In this document: piece after piece, positions 54,615 to 62,785 of the stretch
Numbering within the stretch: position 1 is the stretch's first letter
Layout: each line of letters starts with the position of its first letter
NCBI RefSeq assembly: GCF_014697125.1
Contig: NZ_JACJRG010000021.1
Span: 1 to 64,000, forward strand
Direction of reading: 5' to 3'
Length of the DNA stretch: 64,000 nt
Source of the DNA: Anabaena minutissima FACHB-250
GTDB lineage: Bacteria > Cyanobacteriota > Cyanobacteriia > Cyanobacteriales > Nostocaceae
Position numbers and translations under genes: made by a program
The notes under the pieces: model-generated
The model's input: only the letters and a program-made list of their open reading frames with translations
Database searches by the model: none
Told to the model about the DNA's origin: nothing

Positions 54615-57257
54615 ATGTCCTTTGTACCTTTACATATTCACAGTGATTACAGTCTGCTTGATGGTGCAAGTCAGCTACCATATTTGATTGATCGCGCGAT
54701 CGCACTGGGGATGAAAGCGATCGCCATCACTGATCATGGTGTGATGTATGGTGCTGTCGAACTTCTGAAAGTCTGCCGCAGTCAGAATATTAAGCCAATT
54801 ATTGGCAACGAGATGTATATCATTAACGGCGATATCGAAAAGCAGGAACGCCGTCCTAAATATCATCAAGTTGTGTTAGCTAAAAATAATAAAGGTTACA
54901 AAAACTTAGTTAAACTAACTACAATTTCTCACCTTAACGGTGTACAAGGCAAAGGCATTTTTTCTCGCCCTTGTATTAACAAAGAATTATTAAAACAATA
55001 TCGTGAAGGTTTAATAGTTACTAGTGCTTGCTTAGGTGGAGAAATTCCTCAAGCAATCATGAGTGGTAGACCAGATGCAGCCAGGAAAGTAGCTCAGTGG
55101 TATAAAGATGTATTTGGGGATGATTTTTATTTAGAAATTCAAGACCACGGCTCGCAAGAAGACCGCATTGTTAATGTCGAAATTGTCAAAATAGCTAGAG
55201 AGTTAAATATAAAATTTATTGCTACCAATGACTCTCATTTTATTTCTTGTTTTGACGTAGAAGCACACGATGCTTTGCTGTGTATTCAAACAGCCAAGCT
55301 GATTAGTGAAGAGAATCGGATGCGTTATAGCGGCACAGAGTATCTGAAATCTGCGGAGGAGATGCAGATACTATTTCGTGACCACTTACCAGATGATATC
55401 ATTGCGGAAGCGATCGCCACAACTGAAGAAGTTGCGGATAAAGTCGAGCCTTACCAAATTATGGGTGAGCCGCGTATCCCTAATTATCCCATTCCGGCTG
55501 GTCACACTGCTGATACTTACGTTGAAGAAGTTTCTTGGCAAGGACTATTAGAAAGATTAAATCGCAAATCCCGCAGCGAAGTTGATCAAGTCTATAAAGA
55601 AAGACTGGAATACGAACTAAAAATGTTGCAACAGATGGGGTTTTCCACCTACTTTTTAGTTGTGTGGGACTACATCAAATTTGCTAAAGATAATAATATT
55701 CCCGTGGGGCCTGGACGTGGTTCAGCCGCAGGTTCATTAGTCGCCTATACAATGGGAATTACTAATATTGACCCAGTGCATCACGGCTTACTATTTGAGC
55801 GATTTTTAAATCCAGAACGTAAATCAATGCCTGATATTGATACAGATTTCTGTATTGAACAAAGGGATAAAGTGATTGATTATGTAACTGATAAATATGG
55901 TAAAGATAAAGTCGCGCAAATCATTACTTTTAACAGGCTAACTTCTAAAGCAGTGTTAAAAGATGTCGCCAGAGTATTAAATATTCCCTATGGGGAATCC
56001 GACAAAATGGCGAAACTTATTCCGGTAGTGCGGGGTAAACCAACTAAACTCAAAGTGATGATTTCTGATGCTACCCCAGCACCAGAGTTTAAAGAAAAAT
56101 ATGATAATGACCCCATTGTGCGCCGTTGGCTGGATATGGCGATGCGAATTGAAGGGACAAACAAAACCTTTGGAGTTCACGCCGCCGGAGTAGTAATTTC
56201 TGCCGACCCATTAGATGAAATAGTCCCACTGCAAAGAAATAATGACGGGTCTGTAATTACGCAATATTTCATGGAAGACCTGGAATCAATGGGTTTGTTG
56301 AAAATGGACTTTTTAGGTCTAAGAAACTTAACCATGATTCAAAAAACCATTGATTTAATTGAAGAAAATCATGGTTTTACAGTTGACCCCTATGAAATTA
56401 CCAATCAAGAACGCAAAGCCCAAAAAATATTAGCTAAAGGTGAGCATAAAACTCTGCCTAAAGATGTCCAAAAAACCTATGAATTATTAGAATCAGGGGA
56501 ATTAGAAGGAATATTTCAGTTAGAATCATCAGGGATGAAGCAGATAGTCCGAGATTTGAAACCTTCCAATATTGAAGATATTTCTTCCATCTTGGCACTA
56601 TATCGGCCAGGCCCCTTAGATGCAGGATTAATTCCTAAATTTATTAACCGTAAACATGGCAGAGAAAATATTGATTATGACAGCCAGATTTTAGAACCCA
56701 TATTAAATGAAACCTATGGCATCATGGTCTATCAAGAGCAAATCATGAAAATTGCTCAAGATATGGCTGGCTATTCTTTAGGACAAGCCGACTTGCTGCG
56801 CCGTGCTATGGGTAAAAAGAAAGTTTCTGAGATGCAGAAGCAGCAAGAAAAATTTATTGATGGGTCAACTAAAAACGGCGTGAAAAAGCAAGTAGCCGAA
56901 CAGCTATTTGAAGATATGTTAAAATTTGCCGAATATTGTTTAAGTTATGAAACGGAAATTTTAACAGTTGAATATGGCTTTTTACCCATTGGTAAAATTG
57001 TAGAAAAACAAATTGAATGTACAGTATATACTGTTGACAGTAATGGCACTGTTTACACTCAACCCATTGCTCAGTGGCATAATCGTGGTCAACAAGAAAT
57101 ATTTGAATATTACTTAGAAGATGGGTCAATTATTCGGGCGACAAAAGACCATAAATTTATGACTACAGATGGTCAAATGTTACCGATTGACGAAATATTT
57201 GCACGAGAATTAGATTTATTACAAGTTAAGCAAGCAAATGTATTTGCTCAATCTTAA
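54615..57257 (+). CDS. dnaE: DNA polymerase III alpha, N-terminal part, with split-intein N half
   Basis: An 880-residue protein: 774 residues of the replicative polymerase alpha subunit followed by 106 residues of split intein. PHP domain with HIHSDYSLLDG at residue 7; polymerase Asp residues in PDIDTDF near 405 and KMDFLGL near 562. The extein ends KFAEY; the intein begins CLSYETEIL at residue 775 (Cys-1 codon at 56937), with block B GSIIRATKDHKFMT. The intein joins in trans with a C half encoded elsewhere to restore the polymerase. No C half (about 36 residues ending in Asn) is in the window. The tail (QVKQANVFAQS) is longer than those I remember. Confidence 0.95.
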   Translation: MSFVPLHIHSDYSLLDGASQLPYLIDRAIALGMKAIAITDHGVMYGAVELLKVCRSQNIKPIIGNEMYIINGDIEKQERRPKYHQVVLAKNNKGYKNLVKLTTISHLNGVQGKGIFSRPCINKELLKQYREGLIVTSACLGGEIPQAIMSGRPDAARKVAQWYKDVFGDDFYLEIQDHGSQEDRIVNVEIVKIARELNIKFIATNDSHFISCFDVEAHDALLCIQTAKLISEENRMRYSGTEYLKSAEEMQILFRDHLPDDIIAEAIATTEEVADKVEPYQIMGEPRIPNYPIPAGHTADTYVEEVSWQGLLERLNRKSRSEVDQVYKERLEYELKMLQQMGFSTYFLVVWDYIKFAKDNNIPVGPGRGSAAGSLVAYTMGITNIDPVHHGLLFERFLNPERKSMPDIDTDFCIEQRDKVIDYVTDKYGKDKVAQIITFNRLTSKAVLKDVARVLNIPYGESDKMAKLIPVVRGKPTKLKVMISDATPAPEFKEKYDNDPIVRRWLDMAMRIEGTNKTFGVHAAGVVISADPLDEIVPLQRNNDGSVITQYFMEDLESMGLLKMDFLGLRNLTMIQKTIDLIEENHGFTVDPYEITNQERKAQKILAKGEHKTLPKDVQKTYELLESGELEGIFQLESSGMKQIVRDLKPSNIEDISSILALYRPGPLDAGLIPKFINRKHGRENIDYDSQILEPILNETYGIMVYQEQIMKIAQDMAGYSLGQADLLRRAMGKKKVSEMQKQQEKFIDGSTKNGVKKQVAEQLFEDMLKFAEYCLSYETEILTVEYGFLPIGKIVEKQIECTVYTVDSNGTVYTQPIAQWHNRGQQEIFEYYLEDGSIIRATKDHKFMTTDGQMLPIDEIFARELDLLQVKQANVFAQS

Positions 57258-57905
57258 GGGTGTAGTAAACATTAAATTATAGTGGCGTGTGAAGGCTAAC
57301 GTACCTTGAATTGTTGACCTTTTTTGAATTCAAAATGCAAAATTCAAAATGAAGAATGGAAATAATTTAAAATTAATTAATTCTGGGTACAAGAAAGAGC
57401 CACAATCTTCCCTACGGGACGCTACGCGAATGATTTGGCGGTCTTCCCTACGGGACACTACGCGAACAATTAGTGGTGAATTCAATCGGAAACTAATTGT
57501 CTTTAAAATTTTTAATTTTTAATTTTTAATTTTTAATTTTTAATTTTTAATTTTTAATTTTTAATTTTTAATTTTTAATTGGAGCGAAGCGACTTGACGG
57601 TGCGTTGCGCTGTGCCACAACACACCCTACATTCAAATTTCTTAACATACTTTGAAATATGAAAACAGACTTACTTACTATATAAAGTAGGTTTAAAAAA
57701 CTTCCTTAATCTATAAAATAATTTCTAACTTTTGTTAGATGAATAACTAGCCTTTTACCTCTAATTTTAAATAGTGCATGGTAGCTAAATTGGCGATGTA
57801 AGCAATATGCTTTTACTGAATGTCATCCCTAGTTAAGCTTATTAACTAAGTAATACATTTCTGCCAACTTGAAAATTATTCACCTTTAATTAATGGAGTG
57901 TAACG
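57258..57905. other. Repeat-rich gap after dnaE
   Basis: No gene. It holds two copies of CTTCCCTACGGGAC[GA]CTACGCGAA (57408 and 57440) and a run of TTTTTAA heptamers at about 57507-57580. Next is a GGAGCGAAGCGACTTGACG segment shared with the SDR start at 21174. Confidence 0.7.
57507..57580. repeat. TTTTTAA heptamer array
   Basis: About ten consecutive copies of TTTTTAA, the simplest STRR in the window. Confidence 0.85.
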
Positions 57906-58277
57906 ATGAAGAATTTATTTACTAAGGCAATTAATTTGATCAAATTTATATCTCAAACTTTTGAATTTAAGCGGTTTTTTGCTATTGCCTTAGTTGGTTT
58001 TTTAGTGCTAACAACAAGCTTAAATTCTAACATTGATACTGGACGTAGTCGCGATACTGTCATCAGAAGACTAGACAAAGTTGTACATCAGGATGATGCT
58101 GATAGACCCAAAACCACAGGAGAATGGAATAAAGAAGCGCGTCAAACGGAAGATGCTCCTGGTGAAAGAGCTAAAAGAATTGCTAAAGAATCTGGCGAAG
58201 CTTTAAAGCAATGGGGTTCTGTGTACCCAGACACAGCTAAGAGAAGTGCTAACGAACTCCAAGACAATAATAGATAG
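57906..58277 (+). CDS. Small hydrophilic protein with N-terminal membrane segment
   Basis: A 123-residue protein with one hydrophobic segment (FFAIALVGFLVLTTSL, about 24-40) and a charged, helical rest (ERAKRIAKESGEALKQWGSVYPDTAKRSANEL). It resembles the small exported protein at 33645 in general design but not closely in sequence. I know no function. ATG preceded by TGGAGTG at 57893. A dispersed palindrome follows at 58317. Confidence 0.6.
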   Translation: MKNLFTKAINLIKFISQTFEFKRFFAIALVGFLVLTTSLNSNIDTGRSRDTVIRRLDKVVHQDDADRPKTTGEWNKEARQTEDAPGERAKRIAKESGEALKQWGSVYPDTAKRSANELQDNNR

Positions 58278-58316
58278 GTAAAAACTATCTTGTATTCAAC
58301 AGAAGGAAATAATTAA

Positions 58317-58372
58317 AGGTTTGTAGTAAGGACTTTAGTCCTTCTTTTCAGACTAATTTCCTTACTACGAAC
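58317..58372. repeat. Dispersed GTAGTAAGGACTTTAGTCC palindrome
   Basis: GTAGTAAGGACTTTAGTCC is followed by CTTCTTTTCAGACTAATT and CCTTACTACGAAC. It lies between convergent genes and might stop transcription both ways. Confidence 0.75.
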
Positions 58373-58429
58373 TCGATCACAATAACTTTACATTAATTAA
58401 GATAGTTAGGTTTATTAACGCCGACTTAC

Positions 58430-59284
58430 TCATTTTCTTTTAGGAATAACATTCCTAATGCCACTTTTTACACCAACACTATCATCTTGGTAACGAGGGA
58501 TGATATGAATACTAGTGTGCATAATATTTTGACCTCCAGCGCGATTGATGTTCATCCCTACATTAAAACCATCAGGTGTGAATTCAGCTTTAATAATTTC
58601 TTGGACTTTATTCACCATTAACCAACACGCAGATTGTTCTGGAAATGGTAACTCGAAATAATTACTCACATGACGCTTAGGAATTACTAAAACGTGTCCT
58701 TTGCTGATAGGATAAGCATCAAAAATTGCATAGGCTGTTGCTGATTCAGTTAATAAATTTAGATTTTTGCGTGGATTGCAAAATATACAATAATTATCTG
58801 AATGTCGCTGATGATTATAATGAATGTATTCATATAATTCCCGCATTTCATCCAGATAAATGGAATTGAAGGGAAGTTTTACAATACATTGATATGTAGG
58901 CTTTTTATGCACATAATGCTCTCTAAAACCTTCTTTTTTTAAATCCCGTCTAACAGCATAATAAGCTTTACCTCCTGGTTTTAATAAATGGGCTATTTCC
59001 ATCATCGCATTCGCTTGTTCTTCAGGAGATAAAACATTTAAAACATAAAAGCAAATTATCGTATCAAATTTATTGTGAGGGTATTGGGGAAAATAGTAAG
59101 GGTCATAGCCTGTAATATCAAAGCCTTTTTGTCGTAATAATTTAACATCATTACCAAAGCCACAACCAAAATCTAATATTTTGCCTTGTAGTAGATTTTG
59201 ATTTAATAACAACTGTGCAGGGAATGACAGGTAGTTTCTTTCAATCGCCGTAAGATGGCTGAATTGATTCTTTTGCTGCTTCAT
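58430..59284 (-). CDS. SAM-methyltransferase / HIT-domain fusion
   Basis: A 284-residue fusion. The N-terminal half is a class I methyltransferase (ILDFGCGFGNDVKLLRQKG at about 36-54, a D-P motif for SAM at GYDPYY, LLKPGGKAYY near 100). The second half is a HIT domain from about residue 160, with zinc-like YCIFCNP and the HIT signature region GGQNIMHTSIHIIPRY near 250. In the histidine triad HxHxH the middle, catalytic His is Ser (MHTSIH, codon AGT). The HIT part may thus bind a nucleotide without hydrolysing it. Neither substrate is known. ATG at 59284 is clear. Confidence 0.83.
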   Translation of the reverse strand: MKQQKNQFSHLTAIERNYLSFPAQLLLNQNLLQGKILDFGCGFGNDVKLLRQKGFDITGYDPYYFPQYPHNKFDTIICFYVLNVLSPEEQANAMMEIAHLLKPGGKAYYAVRRDLKKEGFREHYVHKKPTYQCIVKLPFNSIYLDEMRELYEYIHYNHQRHSDNYCIFCNPRKNLNLLTESATAYAIFDAYPISKGHVLVIPKRHVSNYFELPFPEQSACWLMVNKVQEIIKAEFTPDGFNVGMNINRAGGQNIMHTSIHIIPRYQDDSVGVKSGIRNVIPKRK

Positions 59285-59373
59285 GCAATTTGGTGTTGAT
59301 TTTCCCTGCTTTTAATTAGCGATCGCATACTTGCTGCCACAGGGAGTCTATAATTAATTATTCCCTGATAGCA

Positions 59374-60099
59374 TTAGGCGATCGCATCCGGGTCAACACC
59401 TAGCTCACGCAACTTAGCAGCTAATCTATCCGCACGTTGACGTTCTTGTTCTGCTTGCTCGTTGCTCCACAATAATAAATTTCCTGCTCCATCCCACCAC
59501 CGTAGCCAATTCATAGTTTGGCAAAGTCGTTCACCTTGCCAAATTCCCAGAAATAACTCCAACTCAGGAATCCAAAAATACCCGTTAGTATCTGGTGGCT
59601 GTAAAACATATTTTTCATCCTGCAAGCACCGTACTTCTAAAATCAGTTCGTAGGAGTCGTAGGTGACGTAGGTGGGAACTTGGAGAATCTGTTCATAAAA
59701 ATAGAGTTTACCGTATGGGGGACTGGAGCGTACTGATAGTTCTCCATTCTCCGTATCTGAGAGAAATTCCATCACCACAGACACAGCAGCACCTTCTAAA
59801 TTGGGTGTGTAACTACGACGAATTACATCGGTTGCTACAGGTTGTACTTGCGGTACATAAAACCAATCAGGTGCTTTGACAACGATTTTTTTATTAACTG
59901 TCGCTACTAGTCCGAAATTAGAGCCGATGAGCATTTCGGGTTGAATGCGTCCGTTAGAACCTAAAGCATCTGTCAGGGCTGCTGCAAGAGGAGGTTGCTG
60001 AATATTTTCCACAGGGTCGTTAGGTAAAATAAAATCACTTGGGAGTGCTTCCCAGGAGACATTTAATTCTTTTTGGGTGGGGCTGATTTGTAAAACCAT
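59374..60099 (-). CDS. Uma2/DUF820-family protein
   Basis: A 241-residue protein of the Uma2 type, very abundant in cyanobacteria and related to PD-(D/E)XK nucleases. The P-D motif is KAPDWFYVPQV near residue 75, then VVMEFLSDTENGE, YELILEVRCLQDEKYV and the typical C-terminal charged coiled coil (EQAEQERQRADRLAAKLRELG). The start MVLQISPTQKE at 60099 is chosen over 60141 because it matches the family. The true function is unknown; nuclease activity is not established for most members. It lies 52 bp before panB's stop. Confidence 0.85.
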   Translation of the reverse strand: MVLQISPTQKELNVSWEALPSDFILPNDPVENIQQPPLAAALTDALGSNGRIQPEMLIGSNFGLVATVNKKIVVKAPDWFYVPQVQPVATDVIRRSYTPNLEGAAVSVVMEFLSDTENGELSVRSSPPYGKLYFYEQILQVPTYVTYDSYELILEVRCLQDEKYVLQPPDTNGYFWIPELELFLGIWQGERLCQTMNWLRWWDGAGNLLLWSNEQAEQERQRADRLAAKLRELGVDPDAIA

Positions 60100-60151
60100 A
60101 AATATATTCTCAAGAAATGAGACAAGGGAGACGATGCCCAATACGTTAATA

Positions 60152-60922
60152 TTATGGAAACTTTCGCTCTCGTACTTCTATAGCGTAATCTTGCACAGCT
60201 TTGGTGATTGTTTCCCGCAAATTTGTATAAACTTTAGCGAATGGCGGTTGTTTTTCTGATAATCCCAGGATATCTGAGGTTACTAAAACTTGACCATCAC
60301 AATGAGAACCTGCACCAATACCAATTGTAGGAATGGTAAGTTTTTGTGTAATCTGCATTGCTAAATCTGCGGGTATATGCTCTAAAACGATCGCAAATAC
60401 ACCCGCTTGCTCCAGTGCGATCGCTTCGTGTAAAATTCTCTCGGCTGTTTCCTCAGTCTTCCCCTGTTGTCGCAAACCCAACTGATGTACTGACTGCGGT
60501 GTCAAACCTACATGACCCATCACCGGAATTCCCGCCTGCACCAACCGCGTCACCGTCTCCACCATTGCGGGATAACCACCTTCTAGTTTGACGGCTTGCG
60601 CTCCTGTTTCCTTTAATACCAGCCCAGCCGAGCGGATTGCTTGTTGGATGCTTTCTTGATAGGTCAAAAACGGCAAATCCACCACCACCAAAGCACGTTT
60701 TACCCCCCGACATACAGCTTTGGCATGGTGCAGCATTTCTTCTAGGGTAATTGGCAGCGTATTTTTGTACCCCAGAACCGCCGCCATCGAGTCTCCCACC
60801 AGGATTAAGTCTACACCAGCTGCATCGAGAATATGAGCGATCGCATAATCCCAAGCAGTCAACGCCACAATTGCACGTCCCTGTTGTTTGAATTGAATTA
60901 ATTGTTGCGTAGTAATTGCCAT
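60152..60922 (-). CDS. panB: 3-methyl-2-oxobutanoate hydroxymethyltransferase
   Basis: A 256-residue enzyme of pantothenate (CoA) synthesis that adds a hydroxymethyl group from 5,10-methylene-tetrahydrofolate to ketoisovalerate. Seen: TAWDYAIAHILDAAGVDLILVGDS near residue 22-45 (Mg-binding Asp), VVDLPFLTYQ near 80, KLEGG near 112, MGHVGLTPQS near 134, and GIGAGSHCDGQVLVTSDILGL near 200-220 with the catalytic Glu region before it (VLEHIP). Length and order are normal. It stands alone; panC is not in the window. Confidence 0.95.
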   Translation of the reverse strand: MAITTQQLIQFKQQGRAIVALTAWDYAIAHILDAAGVDLILVGDSMAAVLGYKNTLPITLEEMLHHAKAVCRGVKRALVVVDLPFLTYQESIQQAIRSAGLVLKETGAQAVKLEGGYPAMVETVTRLVQAGIPVMGHVGLTPQSVHQLGLRQQGKTEETAERILHEAIALEQAGVFAIVLEHIPADLAMQITQKLTIPTIGIGAGSHCDGQVLVTSDILGLSEKQPPFAKVYTNLRETITKAVQDYAIEVRERKFP

Positions 60923-60997
60923 AGAGGTTACAGGTGACAGGTTACAGGTTGTAGGTTACAGGAGAAAACTGTCACCAGTCATCTATCACCTGTTTCC

Positions 60998-62119
60998 TCA
61001 TTTCACAGCACGACTGAAAGCTAGATGAGGTGTTGCACTCTTCATTGTGGGCATTAACCAAGCTAGACCTTCAGTAGTGCCAATCCATAATTTATTGGCA
61101 ACGTCGGGTACAATAGTCAGCACTCGACTAGACGGAAGTCCGGCTACTTCATCTAACACCGCGCCTGTATTTGGATTTAATCGTAACAAACCATTGTGAG
61201 TCCCTACCCACACACTACCATCTTTAGCAAAACGAACTGCTGTCACATTCTTGCCTCGCAATCGAGCTACAGAACGTAACACTATTCCAGTTTTGGGATT
61301 AATTACTAGTAAGTTATTAGGCATTCCCGCCCAAATTAACCCTTCTGGACTAATAGCTAAAGCTTGTACTGTCGTACCGGGTAAATCATTGATTCGCTTC
61401 ATAATCAATGCACTGGCGGTATTAACTCGTACTAAACCATCTAAAGTCCCAACCCACAGTTGACCTTCCGCATCTAAAGTCAGAGTATTGGCACTCACAC
61501 CAGGCAAATTCTTGACTGTGGTCATAATTAAACCTTGGTCGGGACTAATTAAAGCTAAACCGTTGTCAGTTCCAGTCCACAAATAACCTCGCCTGTCAAT
61601 AAGCAATGACAAAACCCGTTTAGAAGGCAAAAATAAATTCTGGGCTGTAATTTCATTGGTGCGCGGTTCTACGCGTATCAAACCTTCATAACTGCCTACC
61701 CACAACCGACCTACTTTGTCTTGTGCTAAAGCACCAATGGCAGTATTAGGTAGACTAACACGCGCCAAAATTTTCCCCGTTTTAGAGTCAACACGAGATA
61801 ATCCCCGCCAAGAACCCACCCAAAGATTACCTGCAAAATCTGCTAGTAAGTTACTAACACGATAATCAGTTTCAACTGAACGCTCTTCCAACTCCCGTTC
61901 ATCTGGTAAGGGGGCTACTCTCGATGGTGGCGCAGTTGCAGGATAAGAAGGGGCTAAATCTGACGGATTAACAGAATTAACCTTAGAGGTTGTTTGTGCC
62001 TTGACTGAAATATTTGGCACAACCATTAACCCCAACAATATTGAAGTAATCAGTAAACTAGTCTGCTTGTGAAATAATACCACGGCGAAATTCCCTTTAG
62101 AGACAATACCTATAGCCAT
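60998..62119 (-). CDS. Exported Reg_prop beta-propeller protein
   Basis: A 373-residue protein with a signal peptide (cleavage about VKA^QTT, residue 42), a short low-complexity spacer, and a propeller of about seven repeats of the two-component-regulator type. Examples are NLWVGSWRGLSRVDSKTG, RLWVGSYEGLIRVEP, YLWTGTDNGLALIS and SVWVGTHNGLLRLNPNTG. In sensor kinases such repeats form periplasmic ligand domains; here there is no kinase, so it may be a free periplasmic or surface protein. A heptamer repeat (TTACAGG units) lies between its end and panB. Confidence 0.85.
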   Translation of the reverse strand: MAIGIVSKGNFAVVLFHKQTSLLITSILLGLMVVPNISVKAQTTSKVNSVNPSDLAPSYPATAPPSRVAPLPDERELEERSVETDYRVSNLLADFAGNLWVGSWRGLSRVDSKTGKILARVSLPNTAIGALAQDKVGRLWVGSYEGLIRVEPRTNEITAQNLFLPSKRVLSLLIDRRGYLWTGTDNGLALISPDQGLIMTTVKNLPGVSANTLTLDAEGQLWVGTLDGLVRVNTASALIMKRINDLPGTTVQALAISPEGLIWAGMPNNLLVINPKTGIVLRSVARLRGKNVTAVRFAKDGSVWVGTHNGLLRLNPNTGAVLDEVAGLPSSRVLTIVPDVANKLWIGTTEGLAWLMPTMKSATPHLAFSRAVK

Positions 62120-62785
62120 TGCCTAAACTGGCTAGCTAACAATTGATCTCAGTTTTCCCGCAGTTGGTAGTTTTTAAACAGGTAGAACGGAGAAGCGAGG
62201 GGAGAAACAATTCAAAATTCAAAATACTCCTTCGGCGTTAGCGGTAGCGTTGCGTAGCAAAACAAGCTACAAAATTCAATCAACACCGGCTAAACACCGC
62301 GCTACCCCTAACAGCACTCTCTACAACTAAAGAATACTTTTGTAAAGTCATTGTAACAAAATGTTTAAAAATTTATGTAATAACAAATTCAAATCAATAA
62401 GTTAAAAACTTTCAAAGTTTAACTTATGCAATTTCTTGATATATTGTGAGACAAGTTACAAATTACGCGGTGTGCAATTTTGATCTTTCGCTCATCACTC
62501 TACTGGATTTTGCGTCAAGCAAATTCTCTCCTGTTCAATGTTTCCCATAAATCAGGAAGACATCAGGAAAGTATGGGCGGAAAATCGTGAAAAATAGCCC
62601 AATTTCCTAAATAATCTGGGATTCAGGGACATAACTCATACTTTCGGCCTAGCGCGAAGGTAGCGATTTGCAAAAGAATTTTCCTGTTTTTCTCCTTGCT
62701 GATAGTCAGGTAGAGCGAACGTGAGAAAAATTTACACAAAACGTGATTTGATAAATAAAAAGAGTGACATCTTGGAAGGATAAAT
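62120..62785 (+). promoter_or_regulatory. rbcL upstream region
   Basis: About 666 bp without a gene between divergent genes. The far part carries dispersed repeats (CGGCGTTAGCGGTAGCG near 62233, CCGGCTAAACACCGCGC near 62286). The near part holds an NtcA-like site at 62445-62460 and the ribosome site GGAAGGA at 62774-62780. Confidence 0.6.
62445..62460 (+). promoter_or_regulatory. NtcA/BifA-like binding site before rbcL
   Basis: TGTGAGACAAGTTACA fits TGT-N10-ACA, and within it GTG-N8-TAC is one base from the NtcA consensus GTA-N8-TAC. NtcA binding upstream of rbcL with this spacing is known in Anabaena. It lies about 325 bp before the start codon. Confidence 0.6.
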
